Made by a program: the position numbers and the translations under genes. From an uncultured Prevotella sp. (lineage in GTDB: Bacteria > Bacteroidota > Bacteroidia > Bacteroidales > Bacteroidaceae): a stretch of DNA of 64,000 nucleotides. Location of the stretch: contig CAAGPV010000009.1 of assembly GCA_900771975.1 (NCBI GenBank), forward strand, positions 1 through 64,000, written 5' to 3'. Shown piece after piece: positions 16,922 to 25,116 of this stretch (positions are counted from its first letter, which is position 1; the number at the start of each line of letters is the position of its first letter). The notes beneath the pieces were generated by a model. It searched no databases, was not told the origin of the DNA, and saw only the letters and a program-made list of their open reading frames with translations.

Positions 16922-17009
16922 ACGGAATTATTTATAATTTGTTTTTAAATGGCGAAGTTGGTGAAAAGAAGGCTTTTGTGCAATTGTAGTGCTTTACATA
17001 ACCCCCGTC

Positions 17010-17450
17010 TTATTCGATGAGTTTACGCAATTCGTCTATGTTGGCAACACTTCCCTCCATGTAAGCGAGGGTTGTAAGGATGAGCTTACCTTTGCGATTG
17101 GTGATATAGCAGAGAAATCTGTTTGTCTTTCCTCGTTGTGGAAGAGTTAAAATGGTGGATGTCTTATGTCCCTTGTTGCGCTCTTCTGTTCCTGTGGCAT
17201 AGCGTCTGTCGGTTGCGACAAGGGCGTCAATTGTAGCTTTCTGTTGTGCCGTTGCCGTAAACCGGACACTATGGTAGAAAGACAAGTGGTATTTACTTAG
17301 CGCACGCCCTTTTACTTTTACCTCTATCATTTGCTTTTGTGGTATGACATGTGCTAGAAAAACGCGGTTTACGGCTAGTCCCGTTTGTGCTGATAGAGTC
17401 AACGGAAGAAGTATGGCTGCAAGGATTAACAAGTATTTTATTTTATCCAT
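17010..17450 (-). CDS. Small exported protein of unknown function (DUF6108-like)
   Basis: This 146-residue protein has a signal peptide (MDKIKYLLILAAILLPLTLSA). The mature domain is basic and strand-rich, including VIPQKQMIEVKVKGRALSKY and RFLCYITNRKGKLILTTLAY. The open frame reaches 17522, but the 24 added residues overlap the upstream gene and lack leader character, so the inner ATG is chosen. It lies between the sigma/membrane-protein pair and the barrel protein. It recalls the DUF6108 proteins seen in similar Bacteroides cassettes. That family call is from memory and unconfirmed. Confidence 0.68.
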   Translation of the reverse strand: MDKIKYLLILAAILLPLTLSAQTGLAVNRVFLAHVIPQKQMIEVKVKGRALSKYHLSFYHSVRFTATAQQKATIDALVATDRRYATGTEERNKGHKTSTILTLPQRGKTNRFLCYITNRKGKLILTTLAYMEGSVANIDELRKLIE

Positions 17451-17481
17451 AATTATGTTGTGTTTATTATTGGGGTGTTGA

Positions 17482-17928
17482 CTATTCTGTGCTGAGAAGT
17501 ACATCGTGCAGTTGATTTTCAATGGTCGTCTGGTCGTTTATTTCCCCGATTGTTCCATTTACCTCACGCATGATTTGCTCGCGGTCATTTACGGGGTGCC
17601 CGTAGACAATAGCCTTGCAGTAGTTTTGACTATGATAGAAACTAATTGTCAGTAGGGTGATCAGCAACAGACTTGCTGCCACGCTGACAATTCTTCTAAT
17701 GATGAAGCCTTTACGGTTATGCTTCTGTTGCTTTGTTGGGATTTCTTCTTGTTGTAGCGGTTTGCGAATTGCCTCCAGACCGAGTATAAGTTGTCGGATT
17801 GGCTGCAACGATACCGACACATTAGGATGGCTTTTGAAGTAGGCCACAAGCTGTTGCTCTTCTTTAAGCGTTGTTTCGCCCTCCATGTATCGATTTAAGA
17901 GCGTGTTAAGTTCTTTTTTGTTGATCAT
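17482..17928 (-). CDS. Single-pass membrane protein, putative anti-sigma factor
   Basis: This 148-residue protein has an N-terminal cytoplasmic part (about 1-72) including LLNRYMEGETTLKEEQQLVAYF, a helix-rich start reminiscent of zinc-less anti-sigma domains. One membrane helix lies at about residues 80-98 (IVSVAASLLLITLLTISFY), followed by a short periplasmic tail. Its start overlaps the ECF sigma stop as ATGA, so the two are translationally coupled. Gene position and topology are the main evidence for an anti-sigma role. No FecR domain is present. Confidence 0.7.
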   Translation of the reverse strand: MINKKELNTLLNRYMEGETTLKEEQQLVAYFKSHPNVSVSLQPIRQLILGLEAIRKPLQQEEIPTKQQKHNRKGFIIRRIVSVAASLLLITLLTISFYHSQNYCKAIVYGHPVNDREQIMREVNGTIGEINDQTTIENQLHDVLLSTE

Positions 17929-18404
17929 ATATTTATCTCCTTCATTTTCTCTAAGATGAATCCTTTAAGTGTCTTTCTTCCACGGCTTAATGTCTTTCTG
18001 ATTGCGGTTTCTTCCTTATTTAGAAGTTTGGCAATGTCACGAATAGGCATTTCGTCTATATGTCTTAATCGCATGACGGTCTGTTGCATTGGTGGTAATT
18101 CTTTAAGTAAGGAAAGTACCATGTCTGCCATAGTGTTGTCGGTGGAATGTTCTGCTATATCATGTCCCTCTATTTCTATACTTTTCCGATGGTTCCTAAG
18201 ATGCATAAGGCACTCGTTACGTACCATTATCAATGCAAGCCCGTCCATAGGGACGTGTAGTTCGTTGAGCAGTTGCCACAGGTGGAGTAACACGTCTTGG
18301 ACTATGTCTTGAGCAGAGGCTATATCGCCTACATAGTATAAGGCCTTTTGCCGTAGTTGTGGCGTTAGCCGCTGTGCTTCTGTTTGGAATTCTTCGACGG
18401 TCAT
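17925..18404 (-). CDS. ECF-type RNA polymerase sigma factor
   Basis: This 159-residue sigma-70-family protein contains only regions 2 and 4. Region 2 covers about residues 10-80 (ALYYVGDIASAQDIVQDVLLHLWQ, the core-binding and -10 recognition helices). Region 4 covers about 100-152 (LPPMQQTVMRLRHIDEMPIRDIAKLL and the HTH KEETAIRKTLSRGRKTL). It heads a four-gene minus-strand cassette with the membrane protein, an exported protein and a beta-barrel protein. The usual logic is that the membrane protein holds the sigma inactive until an envelope signal. The trigger and regulon are not visible here. Confidence 0.9.
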   Translation of the reverse strand: MTVEEFQTEAQRLTPQLRQKALYYVGDIASAQDIVQDVLLHLWQLLNELHVPMDGLALIMVRNECLMHLRNHRKSIEIEGHDIAEHSTDNTMADMVLSLLKELPPMQQTVMRLRHIDEMPIRDIAKLLNKEETAIRKTLSRGRKTLKGFILEKMKEINI

Positions 18405-18604
18405 TTTTCCTGAGTTTCTATTTTTTTATATGCGAAGGTAGGTCTTTTGTGACCTGTGAGAATGATAATTTAACGATTTTTAATGGCTTTTGCGTATTAA
18501 AATTCACACTTATACAGTAAGCAAGTATGTACATCCTTAAAACAAGCTAAGTATGTTATAGTTGAATGTATGCGTTAAATGATGGAAAAGTAAAAGATTT
18601 TTTG

Positions 18605-18612
18605 TACCTTTG
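18605..18612 (+). promoter_or_regulatory. -7 element TACCTTTG upstream of fabD
   Basis: TACCTTTG lies 40 bp before the fabD ATG. No clear TTG sits at the expected -33 spacing. It supports the ATG at 18653 as the start, because the longer frame from 18566 would begin upstream of the promoter. Confidence 0.68.
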
Positions 18613-18652
18613 CAGCGAAAAAATTATAAACATCAAAAGTTTCATACAGAAA

Positions 18653-19540
18653 ATGAAAGCATTTGTTTTTCCTGGCCAAGGATCGCAATTTGTAGGAATG
18701 GGTAAAAATCTTTATGATACAAATCCCTTGGCAAAAGAATTGTTTGATAAAGCAGACGAAATCTTAGGCTTTAAAATTACCGATATTATGTTTGCCGGCA
18801 CAGACGACCAGTTAAAAGAAACTAAGGTGACCCAGCCTGCCGTTTTTCTTCATAGTGTAATTTCTGCTCTTTGTTTAGGTTCAGAATTTACTCCTTCAAT
18901 GGTGGCAGGTCATTCATTGGGTGAATTTTCTGCTTTGGTTGCAGTAGGTGCCTTAAGTTTTGAAGACGGATTGCGATTGGTGGCAAAGCGTGCCAATGCA
19001 ATGCAAAAAGCCTGTGAGCTCAATCCTGGAACTATGGCAGCAATCATTGGTCTGCCAGATGAAAAAGTTGAGGGAATCTGTAAAGAAGTGTCTGTTAATG
19101 GTAAGATAGTAGTTGCTGCAAACTATAATTGTCCGGGACAATTGGTTATTAGTGGTGATACAGAGGCTATTAATGTGGCATGTGATAAACTGAAAGCAGA
19201 AGGGGCTAAACGCGCTCTTCCTTTAAAAGTAGGTGGTGCTTTCCATTCTCCTTTGATGCAACCGGCTAAAGATGAATTACAAAAAGCCATAGAATTAACA
19301 GAATTTAAAGAACCAAAATGTCCTGTTTATCAGAATGTGGACGCAAAAGCACATACTGATGCAAATGAAATAAAGGAAAATCTTATCGCCCAGTTGACAA
19401 GTTCTGTACGTTGGACTAAGAGTGTTCAAAACATGATAGCTGACGGTGCTACAGATTTTACAGAATGTGGCCCGGGGAAAGCTTTACAAGGAATGATAGG
19501 GAGAATAGACAGAAACGTGACGTCACACGGAATTGCTTAA
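18653..19540 (+). CDS. fabD: Malonyl-CoA:ACP transacylase
   Basis: This 295-residue enzyme loads malonate from CoA onto acyl carrier protein for fatty acid synthesis. The opening FVFPGQGSQFVGMG is the FabD signature. The catalytic Ser88 sits in GHSLGEF and His198 in GGAFHSPLM, with QLVISG near the oxyanion side. Length is normal for the family. The start chosen is downstream of the -7 element at 18605. The GH13/AlaX fusion gene begins 10 bp after its stop, so the two are probably one transcript although functionally unrelated. Confidence 0.95.
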   Translation: MKAFVFPGQGSQFVGMGKNLYDTNPLAKELFDKADEILGFKITDIMFAGTDDQLKETKVTQPAVFLHSVISALCLGSEFTPSMVAGHSLGEFSALVAVGALSFEDGLRLVAKRANAMQKACELNPGTMAAIIGLPDEKVEGICKEVSVNGKIVVAANYNCPGQLVISGDTEAINVACDKLKAEGAKRALPLKVGGAFHSPLMQPAKDELQKAIELTEFKEPKCPVYQNVDAKAHTDANEIKENLIAQLTSSVRWTKSVQNMIADGATDFTECGPGKALQGMIGRIDRNVTSHGIA

Positions 19541-19550
19541 TTCCTATCGA

Positions 19551-21701
19551 ATGATAATTTATCAGATATTCACAAGACTTTTCGGCAATCGTAATCTTAC
19601 ACATAAACCGTGGGGGACGATTGCCGAAAATGGTTGTGGTAAGATGAACGACATTGATATACGTACCTTGCGCCATATTCGCGACTTGGGCGTATCTCAT
19701 GTTTGGTATACTGGTGTTATCCGTCATGCTTCTTTGACGGATTATTCCCAATATGGCATTCCTGTGCAACATCCAGAAGTCGTAAAAGGACGTGCGGGGT
19801 CTCCATACGCTATAACAGATTATTATGATATTGATCCTGATTTAGCAGATGATGTTAACAATCGTATGAAAGAGTTTGAGTCTCTTGTAGAACGGACGCA
19901 CCATGCAGGATTAAAAGTAATTATTGATTTTGTTGGAAATCATGTTGCACGGCAATATAAAAGTGTATGCAAGCCTTTTGGGGTAAAGGATCTTGGAGAA
20001 GATGATGATGTCTCCAAATGTTTTAGTCCACAAAACAATTTTTATTATTGTGGGGAACAACCATTAGATGTTTCACAAATACATCAACAACCTATAGCCA
20101 CGCCTTCTTCAAAGTATTCTGAAATACCAGCAAAGGCTACAGGAAATGATCGTTTTGACAATAGACCGTCCCAAAATGACTGGTATGAAACAGTCAAACT
20201 TAATTACGGTATTGATTATTGCGATTTGGGTGGCAGAAGTTATCATTATGATCCTATTCCTGATACTTGGAAGAAAATGACAGACATTTTGAAGTTTTGG
20301 ACTCAAAAAGGTGTTGATGGATTTAGATGTGACATGTCAGAAATGGTGCCAAAGGAGTTTTGGAAATATGCAATTACCCGTGTAAAGCAATTAAATCCAA
20401 ATATTCTTTTTATTGCGGAAGTTTATGACTCGTCTCAATATCGTGCATATATCCAGTCAGGCTTCGATTTTCTATACGACAAGGTGGGTATGTATGATAC
20501 TGTCAGAAGTGTTATTTGTGGTCAGAAGCCAGCTTCTTCCATTACTTACGAGTGGCAAACGACTGATGATATTCAAGACCATATGCTTTATTTCTTGGAA
20601 AATCATGATGAGCAACGAATTGCTTCGACCTTCTTTTGTGGAGACGGGAACAAGGCAATTCCGGGATTGATAGTTTCATGTTTGCTGAGATCTAATCCGT
20701 TTATGCTTTATGCAGGACAGGAAGTAGGAGAGAGCGGAATGTATAGCGAAGGATTTAGTGGCTGTGACGGGCGAACTTCTATTTTTGACTATTGGTCTTT
20801 GGAAAGTCTTGTAAGAGCCTATTGGGATAGACGTCATTTAACCAAATGCCAACGACAGTTAGAACAAACTTATAGTAAGGTGCTTAATTTGGCGCAGAAA
20901 AACAATGCAGCAACAAAAGGGCAAATGTTTGATTTAATGTATGTTAATGGCCTTAGTGAGCATTTTAATCCAAGATACCAGTTTGCATTCCTACGAAAAT
21001 TTGAGGATGAATGCCTGTTGATAGTTGCAAATTTTGATAAAAGCGCAACAGGAGTATTGGTTCAAATACCCGCCCATGCATTTGATTTCTTGCATCTGAA
21101 AGAACAAGAAGTCAAGGCTATAGATTTGCTGACAAATGAAGAAACTACCTTTTCTTTAAAGAAAGATGGTTTAGTCCCCATTAATTTAGAAGCATATAGT
21201 GGAAAGGTATATCAATTCTTCGTACCAAAAGACACTATGGGAACGATATTGAACACTCATAATAAAGACAAATTTCCACCAGCTCACACAGCAGAACATT
21301 TATTGAATCAGTTGATGGGCCGAATGTTTGGTGCTCACCGTAGTACGAATGCCCATATAGAGCGTAAAAAGAGCAAAATGACGTTCAGCCTTTCTCGAAA
21401 ACCAACGCGGCAAGAGGAAAAGGCGATAGAAGAAGAAATGAATAATTTGATAGCCACCGATATGCCAGTGACTTTTGAGTTTGTAAATCGTGAGAATTTG
21501 CCCAAAAATATTTCTTTAGACAAATTGCCAAGAGATGCGGGTGATGTAGTTCGTCTTGTTCACATAGGTGATTATGACGTTTGTCCATGTATTGGGAAGC
21601 ATGTCCGCAAAACTTCACAAATAGGGCGTTTTGTTTTGCTCGGTACGAATTGGAATGAAGAGAAAAAGTTGTTCCGCATTCGTTTTAAGGTAATTCAATA
21701 G
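19551..21701 (+). CDS. Alpha-amylase (GH13) fused to an AlaX-type aminoacyl-tRNA editing domain
   Basis: This 716-residue protein has two domains. Residues 1-560 are a GH13 alpha-amylase-type hydrolase with all four conserved regions: DFVGNH (126-131), GFRCDMSEM (nucleophile Asp261), LFIAEVYDS (acid/base Glu290) and ENHDEQ (Asp353), plus a C-terminal beta domain. Residues about 568-716 match the AlaX/second-additional domain of alanyl- and threonyl-tRNA synthetases, with HTAEH (His579, His583) and CIGKH (Cys680, His684), the HxxxH...CxxxH zinc site of trans-editing enzymes. There is no signal peptide, so both activities would be cytoplasmic. The first ATG of the frame (19533) overlaps fabD, so ATG 19551 is preferred. 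An ATG at 21237 just before the AlaX domain could allow separate translation. Confidence 0.85.
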   Translation: MIIYQIFTRLFGNRNLTHKPWGTIAENGCGKMNDIDIRTLRHIRDLGVSHVWYTGVIRHASLTDYSQYGIPVQHPEVVKGRAGSPYAITDYYDIDPDLADDVNNRMKEFESLVERTHHAGLKVIIDFVGNHVARQYKSVCKPFGVKDLGEDDDVSKCFSPQNNFYYCGEQPLDVSQIHQQPIATPSSKYSEIPAKATGNDRFDNRPSQNDWYETVKLNYGIDYCDLGGRSYHYDPIPDTWKKMTDILKFWTQKGVDGFRCDMSEMVPKEFWKYAITRVKQLNPNILFIAEVYDSSQYRAYIQSGFDFLYDKVGMYDTVRSVICGQKPASSITYEWQTTDDIQDHMLYFLENHDEQRIASTFFCGDGNKAIPGLIVSCLLRSNPFMLYAGQEVGESGMYSEGFSGCDGRTSIFDYWSLESLVRAYWDRRHLTKCQRQLEQTYSKVLNLAQKNNAATKGQMFDLMYVNGLSEHFNPRYQFAFLRKFEDECLLIVANFDKSATGVLVQIPAHAFDFLHLKEQEVKAIDLLTNEETTFSLKKDGLVPINLEAYSGKVYQFFVPKDTMGTILNTHNKDKFPPAHTAEHLLNQLMGRMFGAHRSTNAHIERKKSKMTFSLSRKPTRQEEKAIEEEMNNLIATDMPVTFEFVNRENLPKNISLDKLPRDAGDVVRLVHIGDYDVCPCIGKHVRKTSQIGRFVLLGTNWNEEKKLFRIRFKVIQ

Positions 21702-21708
21702 TTTATAC

Positions 21709-21754
21709 AAAATGATGTTTTCTTTGTCAAAAGGGGAACATCATTTTTTTTTTT
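21709..21754 (+). terminator. Rho-independent terminator after amylase-AlaX gene
   Basis: AAAATGATGTT (21709-21719) pairs with AACATCATTTT (21737-21747), followed by a run of T residues to 21754. Confidence 0.88.
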
Positions 21755-21784
21755 AATATTTTTTCTTTTCCTTTGCAGTAAACA

Positions 21785-22669
21785 ATGCAAGAGAATACTC
21801 CGATATTGACGATAACAGGTAGCGACTCAACTGGTGGGTCTGGAGTGCAAGCTGACATAAAGACAATTTCAGCTTTAGGGGGGTATGCAGTTTCTGCTAT
21901 AACAACAATAACTATACAGAATACATTAGGTATACAAGATTTTTATGATCTTCCAGCAGAAGCTATTCATGGGCAAATTGAAGCTTTAGTGAATGATATT
22001 CAACCTCAAATAGTTAAAATTGGTTTGATACGAAGTGTTGATGTTCTTGAGGTAATAATAGATATGCTAATAAAGTATCATCCACGTTACATACTTTATG
22101 TACCTATTGTAAGGTCGAGTAACGGTGAACAATTGATGACAGATGATGTAGTAGCGCAAGTTCGTCAGCGCCTGTTGCCTCTTTGTTCATTAGTGATAGA
22201 AGAAAGACATTCTGTTCATGGCGAGAGTAATGCATTTGCTTCTGCAATAGCAGTTTATTTAAGTCAAGGAGACTCTATAGAGGAAGCGCAAATAAAAGCC
22301 AAGAAATATGTTAATTCATTACATGCTCCAGCTTTGACAACGGTAGGAAGAAGCGGCGAATTGTATTCGGAGTTTTTGAAAGCCATCACTAAATATGTTG
22401 CAACCAATAGTGATGTTGGCTTTTATGCGAATTGCCTAAATGTCAGTCCACGCTATCTTGCACAAGTTTGTCGTAAGATAGGGGAAAGCTCTCCCAAACA
22501 ACTAATAGACGAAGTCTTGGCGCAGAAAGTTGCCTATGCATTGAAGTCAAGTACGAAAACAGTTCAAGAGTTGGCATATGACTTTGGCTTTTCGTCTCAA
22601 GCTCATTTTGCAAAATTTTTTAAAAAACAAATGAAACTGACACCAAGTCAGTATCGTAAAAACAAATAA
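21785..22669 (+). CDS. ThiD/PdxK-like sensor domain fused to AraC-type DNA-binding domain; probable PLP-synthesis regulator
   Basis: Residues 5-185 of this 294-residue protein resemble hydroxymethylpyrimidine/pyridoxine kinases: LTITGSDSTGGSGVQADIK, VSAITTITIQNTLGI and VKIGLI. The domain is about 80 residues short. The TPNxxEA block and most of the C-terminal half are gone, and the anion-hole motif (GTGC in ThiD) reads VHGESNAFASAIA, so kinase activity is doubtful. Residues about 205-292 are an AraC helix-turn-helix pair ending ELAYDFGFSSQAHFAKFF and TPSQYRK. pdxS starts 3 bp downstream, then pdxT. The layout suggests a regulator that binds a B6 vitamer or HMP-like ligand and controls PLP synthesis. 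Confidence 0.85.
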   Translation: MQENTPILTITGSDSTGGSGVQADIKTISALGGYAVSAITTITIQNTLGIQDFYDLPAEAIHGQIEALVNDIQPQIVKIGLIRSVDVLEVIIDMLIKYHPRYILYVPIVRSSNGEQLMTDDVVAQVRQRLLPLCSLVIEERHSVHGESNAFASAIAVYLSQGDSIEEAQIKAKKYVNSLHAPALTTVGRSGELYSEFLKAITKYVATNSDVGFYANCLNVSPRYLAQVCRKIGESSPKQLIDEVLAQKVAYALKSSTKTVQELAYDFGFSSQAHFAKFFKKQMKLTPSQYRKNK

Positions 22670-22672
22670 GAA

Positions 22673-23548
22673 ATGACAGAAAACAGACAAACATTAAATC
22701 GCAATTTAGCCCAAATGCTAAAAGGTGGCGTCATTATGGATGTAACTACCCCTGAACAGGCTCGTATTGCAGAGAAAGCAGGAGCTTGTGCGGTAATGGC
22801 ATTAGAACGTATCCCCGCTGACATACGTGCAGCGGGTGGTGTTTCTCGTATGAGCGACCCCAAAATGATAAAAGGTATCCAGCAGGCAGTCTCCATTCCG
22901 GTTATGGCAAAATGTCGTATAGGTCATATTGCAGAAGCGCAGATTTTGCAAGCTATCGAGATAGATTATATTGATGAAAGTGAAGTGCTTTCACCGGCAG
23001 ACAATGTTTATCACATTGATAAAACAAAATTTGATGTTCCATTTGTTTGTGGAGCAAAAAATTTGGGAGAAGCTTTGCGAAGAATTGCCGAAGGCGCAAC
23101 AATGATACGTACAAAAGGAGAACCCGGTACTGGAGATGTTGTACAAGCGGTTACTCACATGCGTCAGATGCAAAGCGAGATTAGAAGGTTGGTTTCGATG
23201 CGCGATGATGAACTTTTTGAAGCCGCAAAACAACTTCAAGTTCCCTACGATCTTGTTAAGTTTGTACATGAAAATGGGAAATTGCCAGTTGTGAATTTTG
23301 CAGCCGGAGGCGTAGCTACGCCTGCTGATGCGGCTCTAATGATGCAATTAGGAGCAGAAGGTGTATTTGTGGGCAGTGGTATTTTTAAGAGTGGCAATCC
23401 TGCAAAACGTGCAGCGGCCATCGTACAGGCTGTGACAAACTATAATGATCCAAAACGTCTTGCAGAGTTAAGTGAAGACTTAGGTGAAGCTATGGTTGGC
23501 ATTAATGAGCAGGAGATAGAATTGCTTATGGCTGAACGGGGAAAATAA
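22673..23548 (+). CDS. pdxS: Pyridoxal 5'-phosphate synthase, PdxS (lyase) subunit
   Basis: This 291-residue TIM-barrel subunit builds PLP from ribose 5-phosphate, glyceraldehyde 3-phosphate and ammonia. Family residues are clear: Asp23 in GGVIMDV, Lys80 in MAKCRIGH (covalent ribose adduct), Lys148 in [11 protein letters not shown], and the phosphate loop [14 protein letters not shown]. It starts 3 bp after the ThiD-like/AraC gene and is followed 3 bp later by pdxT, its glutaminase partner. This is the deoxyxylulose-independent route. Confidence 0.97.
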   Translation: MTENRQTLNRNLAQMLKGGVIMDVTTPEQARIAEKAGACAVMALERIPADIRAAGGVSRMSDPKMIKGIQQAVSIPVMAKCRIGHIAEAQILQAIEIDYIDESEVLSPADNVYHIDKTKFDVPFVCGAKNLGEALRRIAEGATMIRTKGEPGTGDVVQAVTHMRQMQSEIRRLVSMRDDELFEAAKQLQVPYDLVKFVHENGKLPVVNFAAGGVATPADAALMMQLGAEGVFVGSGIFKSGNPAKRAAAIVQAVTNYNDPKRLAELSEDLGEAMVGINEQEIELLMAERGK

Positions 23549-23551
23549 CTT

Positions 23552-24118
23552 ATGAGAATTGCTGTGTTAGCTCTTCAGGGAGCTTTTCTTGAACATGAAC
23601 AAATGTTGGCCCGTTTAGGGGTCGATACTTTTGAAATTCGTCAATTGTCTGATTGGAATCAGCCAAAAGAAGGATTGATTATTCCTGGGGGAGAGTCTAC
23701 TACTCAATTGAAATTGCTTAATGAGCTTGAATTGTTAAAGCCGATTCGAGAAGCAATACAAAATGGATTGCCAGTTTTTGGCACATGTGCAGGATTGATT
23801 CTTTTGGCTAAAAAAGAAAATGGACACGAACGTGAGGGATTGTGTACTATGGATATAGATGTGTGTCGCAATGCCTATGGTCGGCAATTGGGTAGTTTTT
23901 TCGTGGAGTCTACTTTTCAGGACGGTGTTATTCCGATGACATTCATAAGAGCGCCATACATTAATAAGGTTGAACAGACAGCCGTTGCTCTTGCCAAAGT
24001 TGAAGGTAAAATAGTAGCGGCTCGGCAAAACAACCAGCTTGTTACTGCATTTCATCCGGAATTGAATGAAGATTTAACAGTACATAAGTTGTTTTTAGAC
24101 ATAGTACGGAATGCTTAA
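23552..24118 (+). CDS. pdxT: Pyridoxal 5'-phosphate synthase, PdxT (glutaminase) subunit
   Basis: This 188-residue class I glutamine amidotransferase supplies ammonia to PdxS. The catalytic triad is visible as Cys79 in FGTCAGLIL and His168/Glu170 in FHPELNED. GGEST (47-51) forms part of the PdxT oxyanion and interface region. Length is normal. It is the last gene of the regulator-pdxS-pdxT operon, ended by the terminator at 24145-24197. Confidence 0.97.
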   Translation: MRIAVLALQGAFLEHEQMLARLGVDTFEIRQLSDWNQPKEGLIIPGGESTTQLKLLNELELLKPIREAIQNGLPVFGTCAGLILLAKKENGHEREGLCTMDIDVCRNAYGRQLGSFFVESTFQDGVIPMTFIRAPYINKVEQTAVALAKVEGKIVAARQNNQLVTAFHPELNEDLTVHKLFLDIVRNA

Positions 24119-24144
24119 TTCTTGAGATATGTTTAGAAATAAAC

Positions 24145-24197
24145 AAGAAAAACAGGGATGTGTAACACTTAAATGTTATTGCATTCCTGTTTTTCTT
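24145..24197 (+). terminator. Terminator of the pdx operon
   Basis: AAGAAAAACAGGGATG (24145-24160) pairs with CATTCCTGTTTTTCTT (24182-24197) with one G-T pair, and the descending arm is T-rich. Apart from this and the next promoter, the 280-bp gap after pdxT shows nothing else. Confidence 0.85.
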
Positions 24198-24316
24198 TCA
24201 TAAAAGAAGAAGATTTTGGTTTTGTGAGGTGGTGTAGGCTCGCAGCTTGTCGAAAGTATAATAACTTAAAATGCTTTAAAAGCAGATAAACATACAAATA
24301 ATTGTCAGATAGAACA

Positions 24317-24346
24317 TTGACGATTAGAGAATTATTTGTAACTTTG
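24317..24346 (+). promoter_or_regulatory. Promoter of the NifU-like/GGGtGRT operon
   Basis: TTG (24317-24319, in TTGACG) and TAACTTTG (24339-24346) are 19 bp apart, a strong match to the Bacteroidetes housekeeping promoter. The leader to the first ATG is about 45-50 nt. Confidence 0.75.
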
Positions 24347-24399
24347 CAGAAGAACAAGAACCATTATTAATATATTCATTAAACAACTTTTTAGCGAAT

Positions 24400-25101
24400 A
24401 TGATTTACTCTAAAGAAGTCGACAACATGTGCGTTGTTGCAAAAGGTCCCAACCATGGACCTGCTCCAATTCCTGAGGAAGGAAAGTGGATTCAAGCAAA
24501 AGAGATTAAGGATATCTCTGGTTATACTCACGGTGTGGGTTGGTGTGCGCCTCAACAGGGTGCCTGCAAGCTTTCTTTGAATATCAAGGAAGGTGTTATA
24601 CAGGAAGCTCTTGTTGAAACCATCGGTTGTACTGGTATGACCCACTCAGCAGCCATGGCTTCTGAGATTCTCCCAGGCAAGACTATCCTTGAGGCTTTGA
24701 ACACGGACCTTGTTTGCGATGCTATCAACACAGCTATGCGCGAATTGTTCCTTCAGATTGTCTATGGTCGTAGCCAGAGCGCTTTCTCTGAGGGCGGTCT
24801 TGTTATCGGTGCTGGTCTTGAGGATTTGGGTAAGGGTCTTCGTTCACAGACAGGTACTCTCTATGGTACAGTAGCTAAGGGTACACGTTACCTTGAGTTG
24901 ACAGAGGGTTATATCACAAAGCAGTTCTTGGACAAGGACAACCAGGTTTGTGGTTATGAGTATGTTCACCTCGGCAAGATGATGGAAGCAATCAAGAATG
25001 GTATGGACGCCAACGAGGCTGTCAAGAAGTTTACAGGTTGCTATGGTCGTACAACTGCTGAGCAGGGTGCTGTTAAATCAATTGATCCACGTAAAGAATA
25101 A
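24400..25101 (+). CDS. NifU/IscU-like iron-sulfur scaffold-type protein (partner of GGGtGRT protein)
   Basis: This 233-residue protein contains ETIGCTGMTHSAAMASEIL, resembling the second conserved Cys block of NifU/IscU scaffolds (GCGxxxAS). Further cysteines lie in GWCAPQQGACKL, LVCDAI and FTGCYGRTTAEQG. An N-terminal extension (about residues 1-60) and a middle section (about 110-200, GAGLEDLGKGLRSQTG) are not in classical IscU. Codons are strongly biased to GGT, CGT, ATC, AAG and GAG, unlike the neighbouring genes, which points to high expression. It sits 15 bp before the GGGtGRT gene. Iron-sulfur binding is inferred from the Cys pattern. The partner's role is unknown. Confidence 0.8.
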   Translation: MIYSKEVDNMCVVAKGPNHGPAPIPEEGKWIQAKEIKDISGYTHGVGWCAPQQGACKLSLNIKEGVIQEALVETIGCTGMTHSAAMASEILPGKTILEALNTDLVCDAINTAMRELFLQIVYGRSQSAFSEGGLVIGAGLEDLGKGLRSQTGTLYGTVAKGTRYLELTEGYITKQFLDKDNQVCGYEYVHLGKMMEAIKNGMDANEAVKKFTGCYGRTTAEQGAVKSIDPRKE

Positions 25102-25102
25102 T

Positions 25103-25108
25103 AAGGAG
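25103..25108 (+). promoter_or_regulatory. Shine-Dalgarno-like AAGGAG before the GGGtGRT gene
   Basis: AAGGAG lies 8 bp before the ATG at 25117. Most genes in this window lack any such sequence, as is usual in Bacteroidetes, so this site is unusual and agrees with the very high expression suggested by codon use. Confidence 0.55.
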
Positions 25109-25116
25109 ATACAGAT

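Noticed and set aside
21755..21784. TPP riboswitch before the ThiD-like gene
   Set aside because: The gap is only about 30 bp after a terminator, far too short for a THI element.
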